The notes beneath the pieces were generated by a model that was not told the DNA's origin, made no database searches, and saw nothing but the letters and a program-made list of their open reading frames with translations. This document shows positions 1 to 7,809 of a DNA stretch of 64,000 nucleotides, piece by piece. Source of the stretch: an uncultured Prevotellaceae bacterium (GTDB lineage Bacteria; Bacteroidota; Bacteroidia; Bacteroidales; Bacteroidaceae); the NCBI GenBank assembly GCA_937900485.1, contig CALCEL010000083.1, positions 1 through 64,000 of the forward strand. The letters run 5' to 3'. Each line of letters starts with the position of its first letter. Position 1 is the stretch's first letter. A program made the position numbers and the translations under genes.

Positions 1-314
1 CTCTAAGTCCCAGAAAAGAGATGACTGTCGGACGTTACCAGAAGATTTATACATAACTGAATTGCAAGATTTTATGTGCACAAGATACGAAATTTTGTAG
101 ACATATGCAAATTTTCGAGCTACTATTTTATTGGTTGTTAAATAATTAAATAGTTTTCAAGGAACGACTAATTATAACCAAAAAGTAGTCTTTTAATTCA
201 TTTTGGGCATACGAGACAGGACATATCATATACGACATACGTAAAGCGCGTCTTCTCCGTTTCTGAAGAAAACGCGCTTCACCTATTAACATCTTTTAGA
301 CCTTGAATGTCTTA
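1..314. other. Gene-free left edge
   Basis: No supported gene is visible in these 314 bases. The sequence is AT-rich without a convincing open frame on either strand. The only structure is an imperfect hairpin at 241-282, just past the stop of the leftward gene that ends at 315; it is listed separately. Confidence 0.6.
241..282 (-). terminator. Terminator-like hairpin after the Asn-rich gene
   Basis: Arms around AAGCGCGT and ACGCGCTT, extended by TTCT/AGAA, form a long, slightly imperfect stem about 30 bases past the stop of the leftward gene. There is no clear T run after it on the minus strand, so intrinsic termination is inferred from position and stem strength only. Confidence 0.45.
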
Positions 315-1259
315 TCATCTACGTCCGCTTGACTTATGAGTTCCACCTGAATTATTATCCCTTGAGTTGGCTCCGGCAGAAGATGCTCTTACGGTTCCTC
401 TTGATGGAGTGATGGTACCGGTCACTGTTCCGTTGTTGCGTGATGAGCTTCTGGCATTGTTGTCACTTCTCACGTTATTATTGTTACTTCTAGAGTTGCC
501 GAAATTACCGTTGTTATCCTTCTTGTCATTAGATTGAGTCACATTGATGTTTGCGTTTCTGTCCGCATTCACGCCGTTGTTACGATAACCATTATTATTT
601 CTATCAACATTCACGCCGTTGTTATGATAACCGTTGTTGTTCCTCTCGACATTCATGCCGTTGTTATGATAACCGTTGTTATTCCTGTTGTCGAAAACCC
701 TCTGGTTTGGCAATACTCTGTTATCATGTACAGGACCTACTATTCTTCCGTTATGGTATACATTATAGTTATTGTAAACCCTTACCGGTCTCATAGGAGA
801 GAAGAAATGACCGCCTCTGTAGCTATCAAAGTAAACAGGCACTGAACGGTAGAAATAATTCATTCTTGTGTCATGAGCGTAAATACCAAATGACCAGCGT
901 CTGTTCTCGAACCTAATCGGCCTGTAGAAATAGTCATAAGTGATGAATCTGTTCCACAGTCTTGTACCCAGCAGATACTGGAGCGCCATATCTCTCTCGT
1001 AGCAGAGTTGGTTGTACTCGTTGCTGTAATATCCCATCGCCACATCGTCGAGATAATCATTGACACCGCATATGTAATCGAAGTTGATACGATAAATGTC
1101 ATCGATTATTGCTGCTGAGGTGATACCTAAGGTATAAGCTATGCGGTCTGTAAGAAAACGAGCATTATTCCTCATAGCGTTGTAATTCATCGGCTGAGCG
1201 TTTGCCGTCATCGCGCATATCATACATATTGTAGCGATGAATATTCTTACCTTCTTCAT
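315..1259 (-). CDS. Secreted Asn-rich repeat protein, unknown function
   Basis: The 314-residue product starts with a clear signal peptide (MKKVRIFIATICMICAMTANA). A Tyr/Phe/Arg-rich middle part (about 25-190) has no family I recognise. Residues 193-234 are three tandem 14-residue units of the form NNNGYHNNGxNVxR, and the remainder is low-complexity Asn/Ser/Gly/Arg ending in GRR. It is probably exported and may be surface-associated or periplasmic; the tail looks disordered. The gene stands alone: a good minus-strand promoter lies upstream (1340-1370), and beyond that is repeat copy A. The ATG at 1259 is the only start that gives the signal peptide. The CDS call is firm; the function is unknown. 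Confidence 0.8.
   Translation of the reverse strand: MKKVRIFIATICMICAMTANAQPMNYNAMRNNARFLTDRIAYTLGITSAAIIDDIYRINFDYICGVNDYLDDVAMGYYSNEYNQLCYERDMALQYLLGTRLWNRFITYDYFYRPIRFENRRWSFGIYAHDTRMNYFYRSVPVYFDSYRGGHFFSPMRPVRVYNNYNVYHNGRIVGPVHDNRVLPNQRVFDNRNNNGYHNNGMNVERNNNGYHNNGVNVDRNNNGYRNNGVNADRNANINVTQSNDKKDNNGNFGNSRSNNNNVRSDNNARSSSRNNGTVTGTITPSRGTVRASSAGANSRDNNSGGTHKSSGRR
558..683 (-). repeat. Three 42-bp in-frame tandem repeats
   Basis: Three consecutive 42-bp units encode residues 193-234 of the Asn-rich protein. The units differ at a few positions (M/V, E/D, H/R, V/A), so they are old duplications rather than a fresh expansion. Such arrays can gain or lose units by slippage without breaking the frame. 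Confidence 0.85.
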
Positions 1260-1297
1260 ATCTCTTAGTATTTAATTGTTATTACTTCTTTTTATGT

Positions 1298-1334
1298 TCA
1301 ACATCTGGATGAAATAGCAATCATCTGATGTTGA
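1298..1334 (-). promoter_or_regulatory. 5' leader hairpin of the Asn-rich gene
   Basis: TCAACATC (1298-1305) and GATGTTGA (1327-1334) are perfect inverted arms, with a second inner pairing GGATG/CATC. The structure lies in the roughly 75-base leader between the predicted promoter and the start codon at 1259. A role in mRNA stability or translation is inference. Confidence 0.35.
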
Positions 1335-1339
1335 TGATG

Positions 1340-1370
1340 CAAATATATCGCAATAATTTAATATCGTCAA
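1340..1370 (-). promoter_or_regulatory. Bacteroidetes-type promoter of the Asn-rich gene
   Basis: On the minus strand TTG (1368-1370) is followed after 20 bases by TATATTTG (1347-1340), matching the TTG/TAnnTTTG pattern of the primary sigma factor in this phylum. It would start transcription about 75 bases before the start codon. Confidence 0.55.
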
Positions 1371-1577
1371 TGGTTGTTTTCCTAATTGAGATGGGATTTT
1401 CCCTACTACACCGCATAATTTCCCGTCCAAAGCACTATTTTACTGATAACACAACAGAGATTAAGTATCACGTAAACAGTTACATACTCCACACATAATC
1501 TTATTCACCAAACACTTGTCTCCCGACTTTCTCTCTGAAAATAATAATATCAGACACTCTGATTCCATCTTCTATTT

Positions 1578-1884
1578 CGCACATTTTACGCTGTCCGATA
1601 TTTCCCTTTTTCAGTTGATGTCTGTCAGTGGAAAAATGCTTTTTGGAAATTTCCCGTGTCTTATTCGGTGTCGGAAAATCTCAGGTTAGGACGTTGAAAA
1701 GTTCAGGTTAGGATTATTAAATTCTCAGACCTGCTTGTAGCATATATCCTAACCTAAGAATTTTTAAAAAGAGATATAAAATTTTCAAATGCGTTATTTT
1801 AGGATTATCAGTAAGTTAACCATATTTTAACAAAAAATAGGCATAGGAAATTTGGTTATGCGCCAAATTGTCCATTATTTCCCC
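1578..1884 (+). repeat. Dispersed 305-bp intergenic repeat, copy A
   Basis: First of three copies. The core runs from CTCAGGTTAGG (1680-1690) through a second AGGTTAGG (1705-1712) to CCTAACCTAAGAAT (1748-1761). The outer arms can pair with one C/A mismatch. Flanking blocks shared with the other copies are a CCGTGTCTTATTCGG segment to the left and an ATAGGAAATTT segment to the right. The two ends carry similar short sequences (TGTCCGATATTTCCC near the left, TGTCCATTATTTCCCC at the right). No reading frame is conserved among the copies. It lies between the promoter side of the Asn-rich gene and the 3' end of gpmI. Identity unknown: possibly a non-autonomous mobile element or a structured RNA. 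Confidence 0.85.
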
Positions 1885-2090
1885 GTCCTACTGTGCGTTA
1901 GTCATGGAGCGAAAGCTCTGAAACATAAGTTTGGGCGGTTTTATGGTATTGACTATTCATTTGAGCTGGTCAGCGATAATACGTGAAACTTATGGTTACT
2001 CCAAAACGGCGTCACCATAATCATTTTACCAGTACAGACGGGCATCACAAACAAGAGTGCAAAGAGAATGCTTGAGTGAGGACAATAAAA
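1885..2090. other. Noncoding stretch between repeat A and the gpmI terminator
   Basis: No gene is supported. Two small structures are visible: a GAGC-GAAA-GCTC hairpin near 1904-1917, and inverted arms CATAAGTTT (1924-1932) and AAACTTATG (1986-1994). Their significance is unclear. Confidence 0.4.
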
Positions 2091-2091
2091 A

Positions 2092-2136
2092 ATCATCACT
2101 CCATTACTCATGACAATGAGCACATGGAGTGATGAT
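2092..2136 (-). terminator. Rho-independent terminator of gpmI
   Basis: A perfect 12-bp stem, ATCATCACTCCA (2092-2103) and TGGAGTGATGAT (2125-2136), is followed on the minus strand by a T run (AAAAAA on the plus strand just left of 2092). It lies about 45 bases after the gpmI stop. Confidence 0.85.
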
Positions 2137-2179
2137 ATAAAGTATGTCAAGCGGTGACATCTGTTACCGCACAAGAATC

Positions 2180-3715
2180 TTAGTCGATGATCAGGCATTT
2201 ACCTGTCATCTCTGCAGGCTGCTCTATACCCATGATGTGGAGGATAGAAGGAGCGACGTCAGCCAGCACGCCATCCACAACCTTCGCATTCTTATTCTCA
2301 GTGACATAGATGAAAGGCACTGGGTTCAATGAGTGAGCTGTGTTAGGTGTTCCGTCAGGATTAAGAGCGTTATCAGCATTGCCGTGGTCAGCGATGATGA
2401 TTGTCTCATATCCCTTTGACTTAGCAGCCTCAACGACATCATTAACGCAAGAGTCAACAGCCACGACAGCCTTCTCTATAGCTGAATACACACCTGTGTG
2501 TCCCACCATATCTCCGTTGGCGAAGTTAACCACAATCCAGTCATAAGTCTCTGTGTTAATAGCGTCAACAAGCTTATCCTTAACCTCATAGGCGCTCATC
2601 TCAGGCTGCAGGTCGTAAGTGGCGACCTTAGGTGACTTGACAAGGATTCTGTCCTCACCCTCATAAGGTGTCTCACGTCCTCCGTTGAAGAAGAATGTCA
2701 CGTGAGCATATTTCTCAGTCTCAGCAGTATGCAGTTGCTTCAAACCTTTCTTTGAGACAATCTCTCCGAGTGTGTTCTCCACGTTCTCCTTAGGGAACAA
2801 CACGTGAACGCCTGTGAAGCTTGCGTCGTATGGAGTCATACAGTAATACTGGAGTCCAGGTATTGTCTTCATGCCCTCGTTCTCCATATCCTGTTGTGTA
2901 AGAACGACAGTTAGCTCTTTAGCTCTATCGTTACGATAGTTGAAGAAGATAACCACATCACCCTCTTTAATGGTACCATCGACATTAGCGTTGATGAGAG
3001 GCTCCATGAACTCGTCTGTGTTCTTATGCTCCTCAGTGTGAGAGTCATAACAAGACTGAACACCCTCAACCATGTCATTGACCTTACGTCCCTTACCCTC
3101 AACGAGCTGATCGTAAGCCACCTTGATACGATCCCATCTCTTGTCACGGTCCATCGCATAGAAACGTCCTACGATAGAAGCGATAGCTCCTACGCCTACC
3201 TCATCGATATGCTTCTGGAGGTCAGCGATGAAGCCCTTACCAGACTTAGGGTCAGTGTCACGTCCATCCATGAAGCAATGAACATAACAGTTACTGATTC
3301 CGTACTCTTTTGCGATGTCAACGAGTTTCAGGATATGATTAAAGCTTGAGTGTACTCCACCTGTGGAAGTCAGTCCCATGAGATGCACGTTCTTACCAGT
3401 CTTCTTCGCATAGCCATATGCTGCCTGTATCTCAGTATTGTCAAGGATAGAGTTGTCCGCGCACGCACGGTTGATTTTCACGAGATCCTGATAAACGATA
3501 CGTCCTGCTCCAATGTTAAGGTGTCCGACCTCAGAGTTTCCCATCTGGCCGTCAGGAAGACCTACGTTCTCACCTGATGCCTGAAGCTGTGAGTGAGGGT
3601 AGTTCTCATTCAGATAATCCATGTAAGGAGTTGGAGTCTGGAATATCACGTCACCTTTACCTTTATTACCGATTCCCCATCCATCGAGAATCATAAGAAG
3701 CGCTTTCTTTGCCAT
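2180..3715 (-). CDS. gpmI: 2,3-bisphosphoglycerate-independent phosphoglycerate mutase
   Basis: The enzyme interconverts 3- and 2-phosphoglycerate in cytosolic glycolysis and gluconeogenesis, using a metal-bound phosphoserine intermediate. The 511-residue product has the family's usual length. Near the N-terminus are the metal-binding LILDGWG-type motif (MILDGWGIG) and the catalytic Ser61 in GQMGNSEVGHLNIGAGR. Further on are FNYRNDRAKE, and the metal ligands in ADHGNAD and NTAHSLNPVPF near the C-terminus. The start at MAKKALLMILDGW matches the family. It is transcribed alone, divergently from the GSCFA gene, with its own terminator. Confidence 0.97.
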   Translation of the reverse strand: MAKKALLMILDGWGIGNKGKGDVIFQTPTPYMDYLNENYPHSQLQASGENVGLPDGQMGNSEVGHLNIGAGRIVYQDLVKINRACADNSILDNTEIQAAYGYAKKTGKNVHLMGLTSTGGVHSSFNHILKLVDIAKEYGISNCYVHCFMDGRDTDPKSGKGFIADLQKHIDEVGVGAIASIVGRFYAMDRDKRWDRIKVAYDQLVEGKGRKVNDMVEGVQSCYDSHTEEHKNTDEFMEPLINANVDGTIKEGDVVIFFNYRNDRAKELTVVLTQQDMENEGMKTIPGLQYYCMTPYDASFTGVHVLFPKENVENTLGEIVSKKGLKQLHTAETEKYAHVTFFFNGGRETPYEGEDRILVKSPKVATYDLQPEMSAYEVKDKLVDAINTETYDWIVVNFANGDMVGHTGVYSAIEKAVVAVDSCVNDVVEAAKSKGYETIIIADHGNADNALNPDGTPNTAHSLNPVPFIYVTENKNAKVVDGVLADVAPSILHIMGIEQPAEMTGKCLIID

Positions 3716-3813
3716 TTCTATACTATATTGATTATTATGTATTTTTCCTCATGGGAGGAACGTATAAACTTCACCCAAAGCGCGAAGTTAGCAATAAGTA
3801 ATTAAAAAAGATA

Positions 3814-3842
3814 TTTGTCCTAAAAATAATTTTCTAAATTTG
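3814..3842 (+). promoter_or_regulatory. Promoter of the GSCFA gene
   Basis: TTTG (3814-3817) is followed after 17 bases by TAAATTTG (3835-3842), 20 bases before the ATG. This matches the Bacteroidetes consensus, with a slightly short spacer. Confidence 0.6.
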
Positions 3843-3861
3843 CGATTAAAACAAGATATAT

Positions 3862-4767
3862 ATGCAACTTAGCACTACTATTGACATCCCCAAATCATCT
3901 TTTCAGATTGCTCCTGACGATAAAGTGACGCTAATCGGCTCATGCTTCTCCGACAGCATCGGAGAGAAGCTGACACAGAGCGGTTTTGACGTCACAATCA
4001 ATCCTTTCGGCACTTTATACAATCCCGAAAGCATCGCTAACATATTATTACAAACAGTCAAAGGAAACAGGTACAAGGCTGACGATGACATGGTGTTCAT
4101 GTCAACCGACGGTGTGTGGCACTCATGGATGCACCACTCTAAGTTCTCGTCACATTCCTGTGAGGAGCTGTTGGAAAAGATTAATGACACGTTCGAGGCG
4201 ACTAGAGCAGCCCTGAGCAGCGCAGACGTCATGATCATAACGTTCGGCACGTCGGTAATTTATCGTCTGAGGGAGAATGACATGCTTGTGGCTAACTGTC
4301 ACAAGCAGCCTGACAGCTTATTCTCACGTACTCGTCTCGACACAACACAGATCTGCTCTTTATGGGATGACGTGCTCGATAAGCTACACACGCTTAACCC
4401 ACAACTCAAAGTGATTTTCACGGTCAGCCCTATACGACATAAACGTGACGGCATGCATGCCAACAACATAAGTAAGGGAATACTGCTGCAAGCCGTCGAC
4501 GATCTCACCGGCACAGGACTGTTTCACGAGCGTCATCATCACAACAACGAGATTAGCACTCAGTATTTCCCGTCTTATGAGATAATGGTCGACGAGCTTC
4601 GCGACTATCGCTTTTACGCTGAGGACATGGTACACCCGTCACCCTTAGCCATCGAATATATCTGGGAACGGTTTCAAGACACCTACTTCACAAACAAAAC
4701 GAAGGAGGTGGTCAGACTAAGACATAAGGAATGGGTCAGAAGCCAACACAGGCAGATAGTAGGATAG
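3862..4767 (+). CDS. GSCFA-domain protein
   Basis: The 301-residue product carries the motif that names the GSCFA family (LIGSCFSDSIGEKL, residues about 24-37), followed by INPFGTLYNPESI. The family is related to SGNH/GDSL esterases, with the Ser of GSCFS corresponding to block I; a C-terminal MVHPSPLAIEYIWERF supplies the likely Asp/His-type block. No signal peptide is visible, so it is probably cytosolic. The substrate is unknown. It has its own promoter and ends 21 bases from the convergent rnhB stop. The family assignment is firm; the reaction is inferred. Confidence 0.88.
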   Translation: MQLSTTIDIPKSSFQIAPDDKVTLIGSCFSDSIGEKLTQSGFDVTINPFGTLYNPESIANILLQTVKGNRYKADDDMVFMSTDGVWHSWMHHSKFSSHSCEELLEKINDTFEATRAALSSADVMIITFGTSVIYRLRENDMLVANCHKQPDSLFSRTRLDTTQICSLWDDVLDKLHTLNPQLKVIFTVSPIRHKRDGMHANNISKGILLQAVDDLTGTGLFHERHHHNNEISTQYFPSYEIMVDELRDYRFYAEDMVHPSPLAIEYIWERFQDTYFTNKTKEVVRLRHKEWVRSQHRQIVG

Positions 4768-4788
4768 CTCACCCACCATGAGACACGA

Positions 4789-5406
4789 CTATTCGAACGA
4801 GAACTCCAACTGAGTATCACCCAGCAGGTTGAACGTCATCCTATGATACGGCGTGACGCCATGTGTCTTTATTCCTTCCCTGTGCTCTTTTGTCGGATAG
4901 CCGGCGTTTCTGTCCCATCCATAATATGGATATTCATCGTTTAACGTCTTCATATAGTCATCACGGTAGGTCTTAGCAAGTATACTCGCCGCAGCTATAC
5001 TAAGGTACTTACCGTCACCTTTGACCACAGTGGTGTGCGGTATCACTCCCGATGCGTCTTTGTACTCGTAGAACCTGTTTCCATCGATGATAAGACGCTC
5101 CGGACGCACTTTCAGGCTGGCTATGGCTCGGTGCATTGCCGTGATGCTTGCCCTCAGGATATTCATCTTATCTATCTCTTCATTGGTGACCACACCTACC
5201 GACCACGCAATGGCGTCTCGCTCAATCTCATCTCTTAGCTCATAACGCTGTCTGGCGGTGAGTTTCTTCGAGTCGTTCAACTTCTCATTCTTATAATCCG
5301 CAGGAAGAATCACAGCAGCGGCATACACGCTACCTGCCAAACAGCCACGTCCGGCCTCATCACATCCCGCCTCGACAAATCCGTCATTCAAAATAGGTAA
5401 CAGCAT
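4789..5406 (-). CDS. rnhB: Ribonuclease HII
   Basis: RNase HII cuts the RNA strand of RNA-DNA hybrids and starts removal of ribonucleotides misincorporated into DNA. The 205-residue product has the N-terminal catalytic motif AGCDEAGRGCLAG, the KLNDSKKLTARQR segment, LIIDGN, and the later SIAAASILAKTYRD block, all typical of type 2 enzymes. It follows the sirtuin gene after only 3 bases, so the two are almost certainly co-transcribed (sirtuin first), without an obvious functional link. Confidence 0.96.
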   Translation of the reverse strand: MLLPILNDGFVEAGCDEAGRGCLAGSVYAAAVILPADYKNEKLNDSKKLTARQRYELRDEIERDAIAWSVGVVTNEEIDKMNILRASITAMHRAIASLKVRPERLIIDGNRFYEYKDASGVIPHTTVVKGDGKYLSIAAASILAKTYRDDYMKTLNDEYPYYGWDRNAGYPTKEHREGIKTHGVTPYHRMTFNLLGDTQLEFSFE

Positions 5407-5409
5407 ATC

Positions 5410-6111
5410 TTACTTAATCAAATAATCATTAATCAGTGTTCTCATACCCTCACTCGCTCCTTTCCTGATGTACGTGATGCCGTAATTGTCAGGACAGTTG
5501 ACGGTCTTCGGGTCAATGAGGTATATCTCACAGTCACGTCTCGCATATCTAAGAAGACCTGCCGCCGGATACACGTTAAGAGATGTTCCTATGACAATGA
5601 GAATGTCTGCCTTCGACACTTCTTCGATGGCTGGTTCTATCATAGGTACGTTCTCGCCGAACCATACGATGAAAGGACGCAGTTGACTGCCGTCTTTGGC
5701 CTTGTCACCGATATTTATGTCGATGGATTCCTCGCTCAAGTCCACAACACATCGAGCGTCATTGGGATTGTCTGACGACGTGGCTTTCATCAGCTCGCCA
5801 TGCAAATGAATGACTTTTTTGCTGCCCGCGCGCTCATGAAGGTTGTCGACATTCTGTGTCACCACGGTAACATCATACTGGTCATCCAGACCCGCTATCA
5901 AGCGATGACCCTCGCAGGGCTGCACTTTGAGCAGCTCACGACGACGCATATTGTAGAAGTTTAACACAAGCTCCGGATTCCTGATATATCCGTCAATGCT
6001 GGCCACATCCTCAACATTATAATTCTCCCATAAGCCTCCACTATCTCTGAATGTGCTTATGCCACTCTCGGCAGACATACCGGCACCAGTAAGAAACACT
6101 ATTTTTTTCAT
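5410..6111 (-). CDS. cobB: Sir2-family NAD-dependent protein deacylase
   Basis: Sirtuins remove acyl groups from protein lysines using NAD+. The 233-residue product shows the NAD-binding GAGMSAESGISTFRD motif (9-23), TQNVDNLHERAG (85-96), the catalytic His in HLHGE (His104), and PFIVWFGE. The small domain after HLHGE contains only one Cys (ARCVVDL), so the usual four-cysteine zinc site is absent. From memory, other Bacteroidales sirtuins show the same loss, so this is probably a lineage trait and not damage. It is the first gene of a pair with rnhB. The preferred acyl substrate cannot be read from the sequence. Confidence 0.92.
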   Translation of the reverse strand: MKKIVFLTGAGMSAESGISTFRDSGGLWENYNVEDVASIDGYIRNPELVLNFYNMRRRELLKVQPCEGHRLIAGLDDQYDVTVVTQNVDNLHERAGSKKVIHLHGELMKATSSDNPNDARCVVDLSEESIDINIGDKAKDGSQLRPFIVWFGENVPMIEPAIEEVSKADILIVIGTSLNVYPAAGLLRYARRDCEIYLIDPKTVNCPDNYGITYIRKGASEGMRTLINDYLIK

Positions 6112-6179
6112 AACACATAATACTATAAAGCAAAATTAGTATTTTATTTCTTTCCTTATAAAACAAAGGATAAAATATT

Positions 6180-6187
6180 TATCTTTG
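6180..6187 (+). promoter_or_regulatory. -7 element before the C10 protease
   Basis: TATCTTTG matches TAnnTTTG and lies 22 bases before the ATG at 6210. No good -33 element was found, so expression may be weak or need an activator. Confidence 0.5.
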
Positions 6188-6209
6188 CTAAATAATACTA
6201 AAAGGAATC

Positions 6210-7787
6210 ATGCGTATATTATTACTGGCATTATGTATGTGCATAACACAGTTATCTGCGGCACAACGTCTCATAAAGAAAAACAGCAGACACTACGTGG
6301 AGTCTCAGTCTCTGCCCTCTAAGGTAGGACCGTTACTGACTGACGTATGGGATCAGTACGACCCTTTCAACCTGTTATGTCCGATTGATACGCTCACAAA
6401 TGAAAGAAGTGTCGTTGGATGCGTAGCCACTGCCATGACACAGGTCATGCACCACTGGAGATGGCCTGACACATACGACTGGGATAATATATTGGATAAG
6501 TATACCGAAGGAAACTACACGACAGAGCAAGCGTATGCCATAGCTAAGCTCAGCTACGACTGCGGATTGGCAGTTAATATGAATTACTCGTCAGCGTCAA
6601 GCGGGGCAAGGAGCATCTACCAGCCTGTGGCTCTTGTCAACATGTTCGGCTACGACAAAGGAGCACAACTGTACTTCAAAGATTTTTACTCTTTGGCTGA
6701 GGTGACACTAATGCTTAAGAGGGAGCTTGCAGACGGACGACCAGTGTTGATCTCCGGATATAACGCGGACGGCGGACACGCTTATGTCATCGACGGATAT
6801 GATGAAAACGATTATTTTCATATCTGTTGGGGTAACCCGGGCGGCGAGGACAACAACTGGACTTACCTTCCTAACATGGTTCCGAACCAACCACAATGGT
6901 ACGAGCAGAACAGCCCGGAAGAAGGACTGAACATGATGCAGCAATATGTGTTGGGGGTTATGCCTGAGAATGATGACAACGCCTTAGGCTACGAACGACA
7001 TTCGTTCGCTTTCCGGGATATAAGAGCAATGATGGACAGTAATACGATAAGTACGATTTTTCCGAGAAATAACATTAAGGTCGTGGTACGGGATATGTCT
7101 AACTTAGGATGGAACACACACGATGACTCCGTAAGCATCATGCTTAAAAAGAACGATGAGATCGTATGCCCATTATACACTTACAACAGGTCATTTCTTC
7201 TGGAGGAGATTGACGACACCACTTACACAGACACTCTGACACTATCCTTGCCAGACGATATAATCGACGGAACGTACACGATTGTCCCGATGTTCAGGGA
7301 TAACTGTAGTAAAGAAGAAAAGTCATGGTATGAGGCAAGGGTTTGTACAGGAACACCTAATTACATTATAGCCAGAGTCGATGACAATGAAGTGACTCTC
7401 TCTTCTGACACCAGCTCGACATCGTACCTGACGCTTGAGCATATAGACATACCAGACATGCTCATCAACGGTAGCGTACCAGACTACGAGCTGACGTTAC
7501 GTAACCACGGACCAGAGATGGCCGGAAGGGTCTATTTGCTGATGGAAAGCTTGGACGGAGGTAAAGATTTCTATATTCAGAAACAAGGTGTGACTATCGG
7601 TGCTGACGAGACTTACGAGATGAGTAAAAGCAAAAGGGCGTTCTACGCATCAAACTTTGGAACTTTTCGACTGCATATTCTCTATGAGAGCAATCTTTTT
7701 TCCGATGATTTGACCGAGTTAGACGCTAACACGGAAAGGATAATCACTATTCTCTCGGCAAAATCAATTCAGATCACACAGAAATGA
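6210..7787 (+). CDS. Secreted C10 (streptopain-family) cysteine protease
   Basis: The 525-residue product has a signal peptide (MRILLLALCMCITQLSAAQ) and a C10 catalytic domain. The nucleophile is Cys71 in VVGCVATAMTQVM and the catalytic His is His190 in GGHAYVIDGY, followed by the Trp-containing ICWGNPGGEDNNW in place of the usual NWGWGG-like loop. Relatives include streptopain and Prevotella interpains. Only about 50 residues separate the signal peptide from the catalytic Cys, so the usual inhibitory Spi-type propeptide appears to be missing. Residues from about 260 onward look like beta-sandwich domains. No type IX C-terminal sorting domain is evident. It is likely a secreted or periplasmic peptidase; control of its activity is unclear. 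Confidence 0.9.
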   Translation: MRILLLALCMCITQLSAAQRLIKKNSRHYVESQSLPSKVGPLLTDVWDQYDPFNLLCPIDTLTNERSVVGCVATAMTQVMHHWRWPDTYDWDNILDKYTEGNYTTEQAYAIAKLSYDCGLAVNMNYSSASSGARSIYQPVALVNMFGYDKGAQLYFKDFYSLAEVTLMLKRELADGRPVLISGYNADGGHAYVIDGYDENDYFHICWGNPGGEDNNWTYLPNMVPNQPQWYEQNSPEEGLNMMQQYVLGVMPENDDNALGYERHSFAFRDIRAMMDSNTISTIFPRNNIKVVVRDMSNLGWNTHDDSVSIMLKKNDEIVCPLYTYNRSFLLEEIDDTTYTDTLTLSLPDDIIDGTYTIVPMFRDNCSKEEKSWYEARVCTGTPNYIIARVDDNEVTLSSDTSSTSYLTLEHIDIPDMLINGSVPDYELTLRNHGPEMAGRVYLLMESLDGGKDFYIQKQGVTIGADETYEMSKSKRAFYASNFGTFRLHILYESNLFSDDLTELDANTERIITILSAKSIQITQK

Positions 7788-7809
7788 GCAAAAAAACAGA
7801 CAGTGTGCG

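Noticed and set aside
534..845. Two + strand open frames opposite the Asn-rich gene
   Set aside because: They are antisense to repetitive Asn/Gly codons and show only low-complexity His/Val/Tyr runs.
6210..7787. Type IX sorting domain at the end of the C10 protease
   Set aside because: The last 80 residues lack the Gly/Lys-rich sorting pattern and the VYPNP-like start seen in the PorZ homologue.
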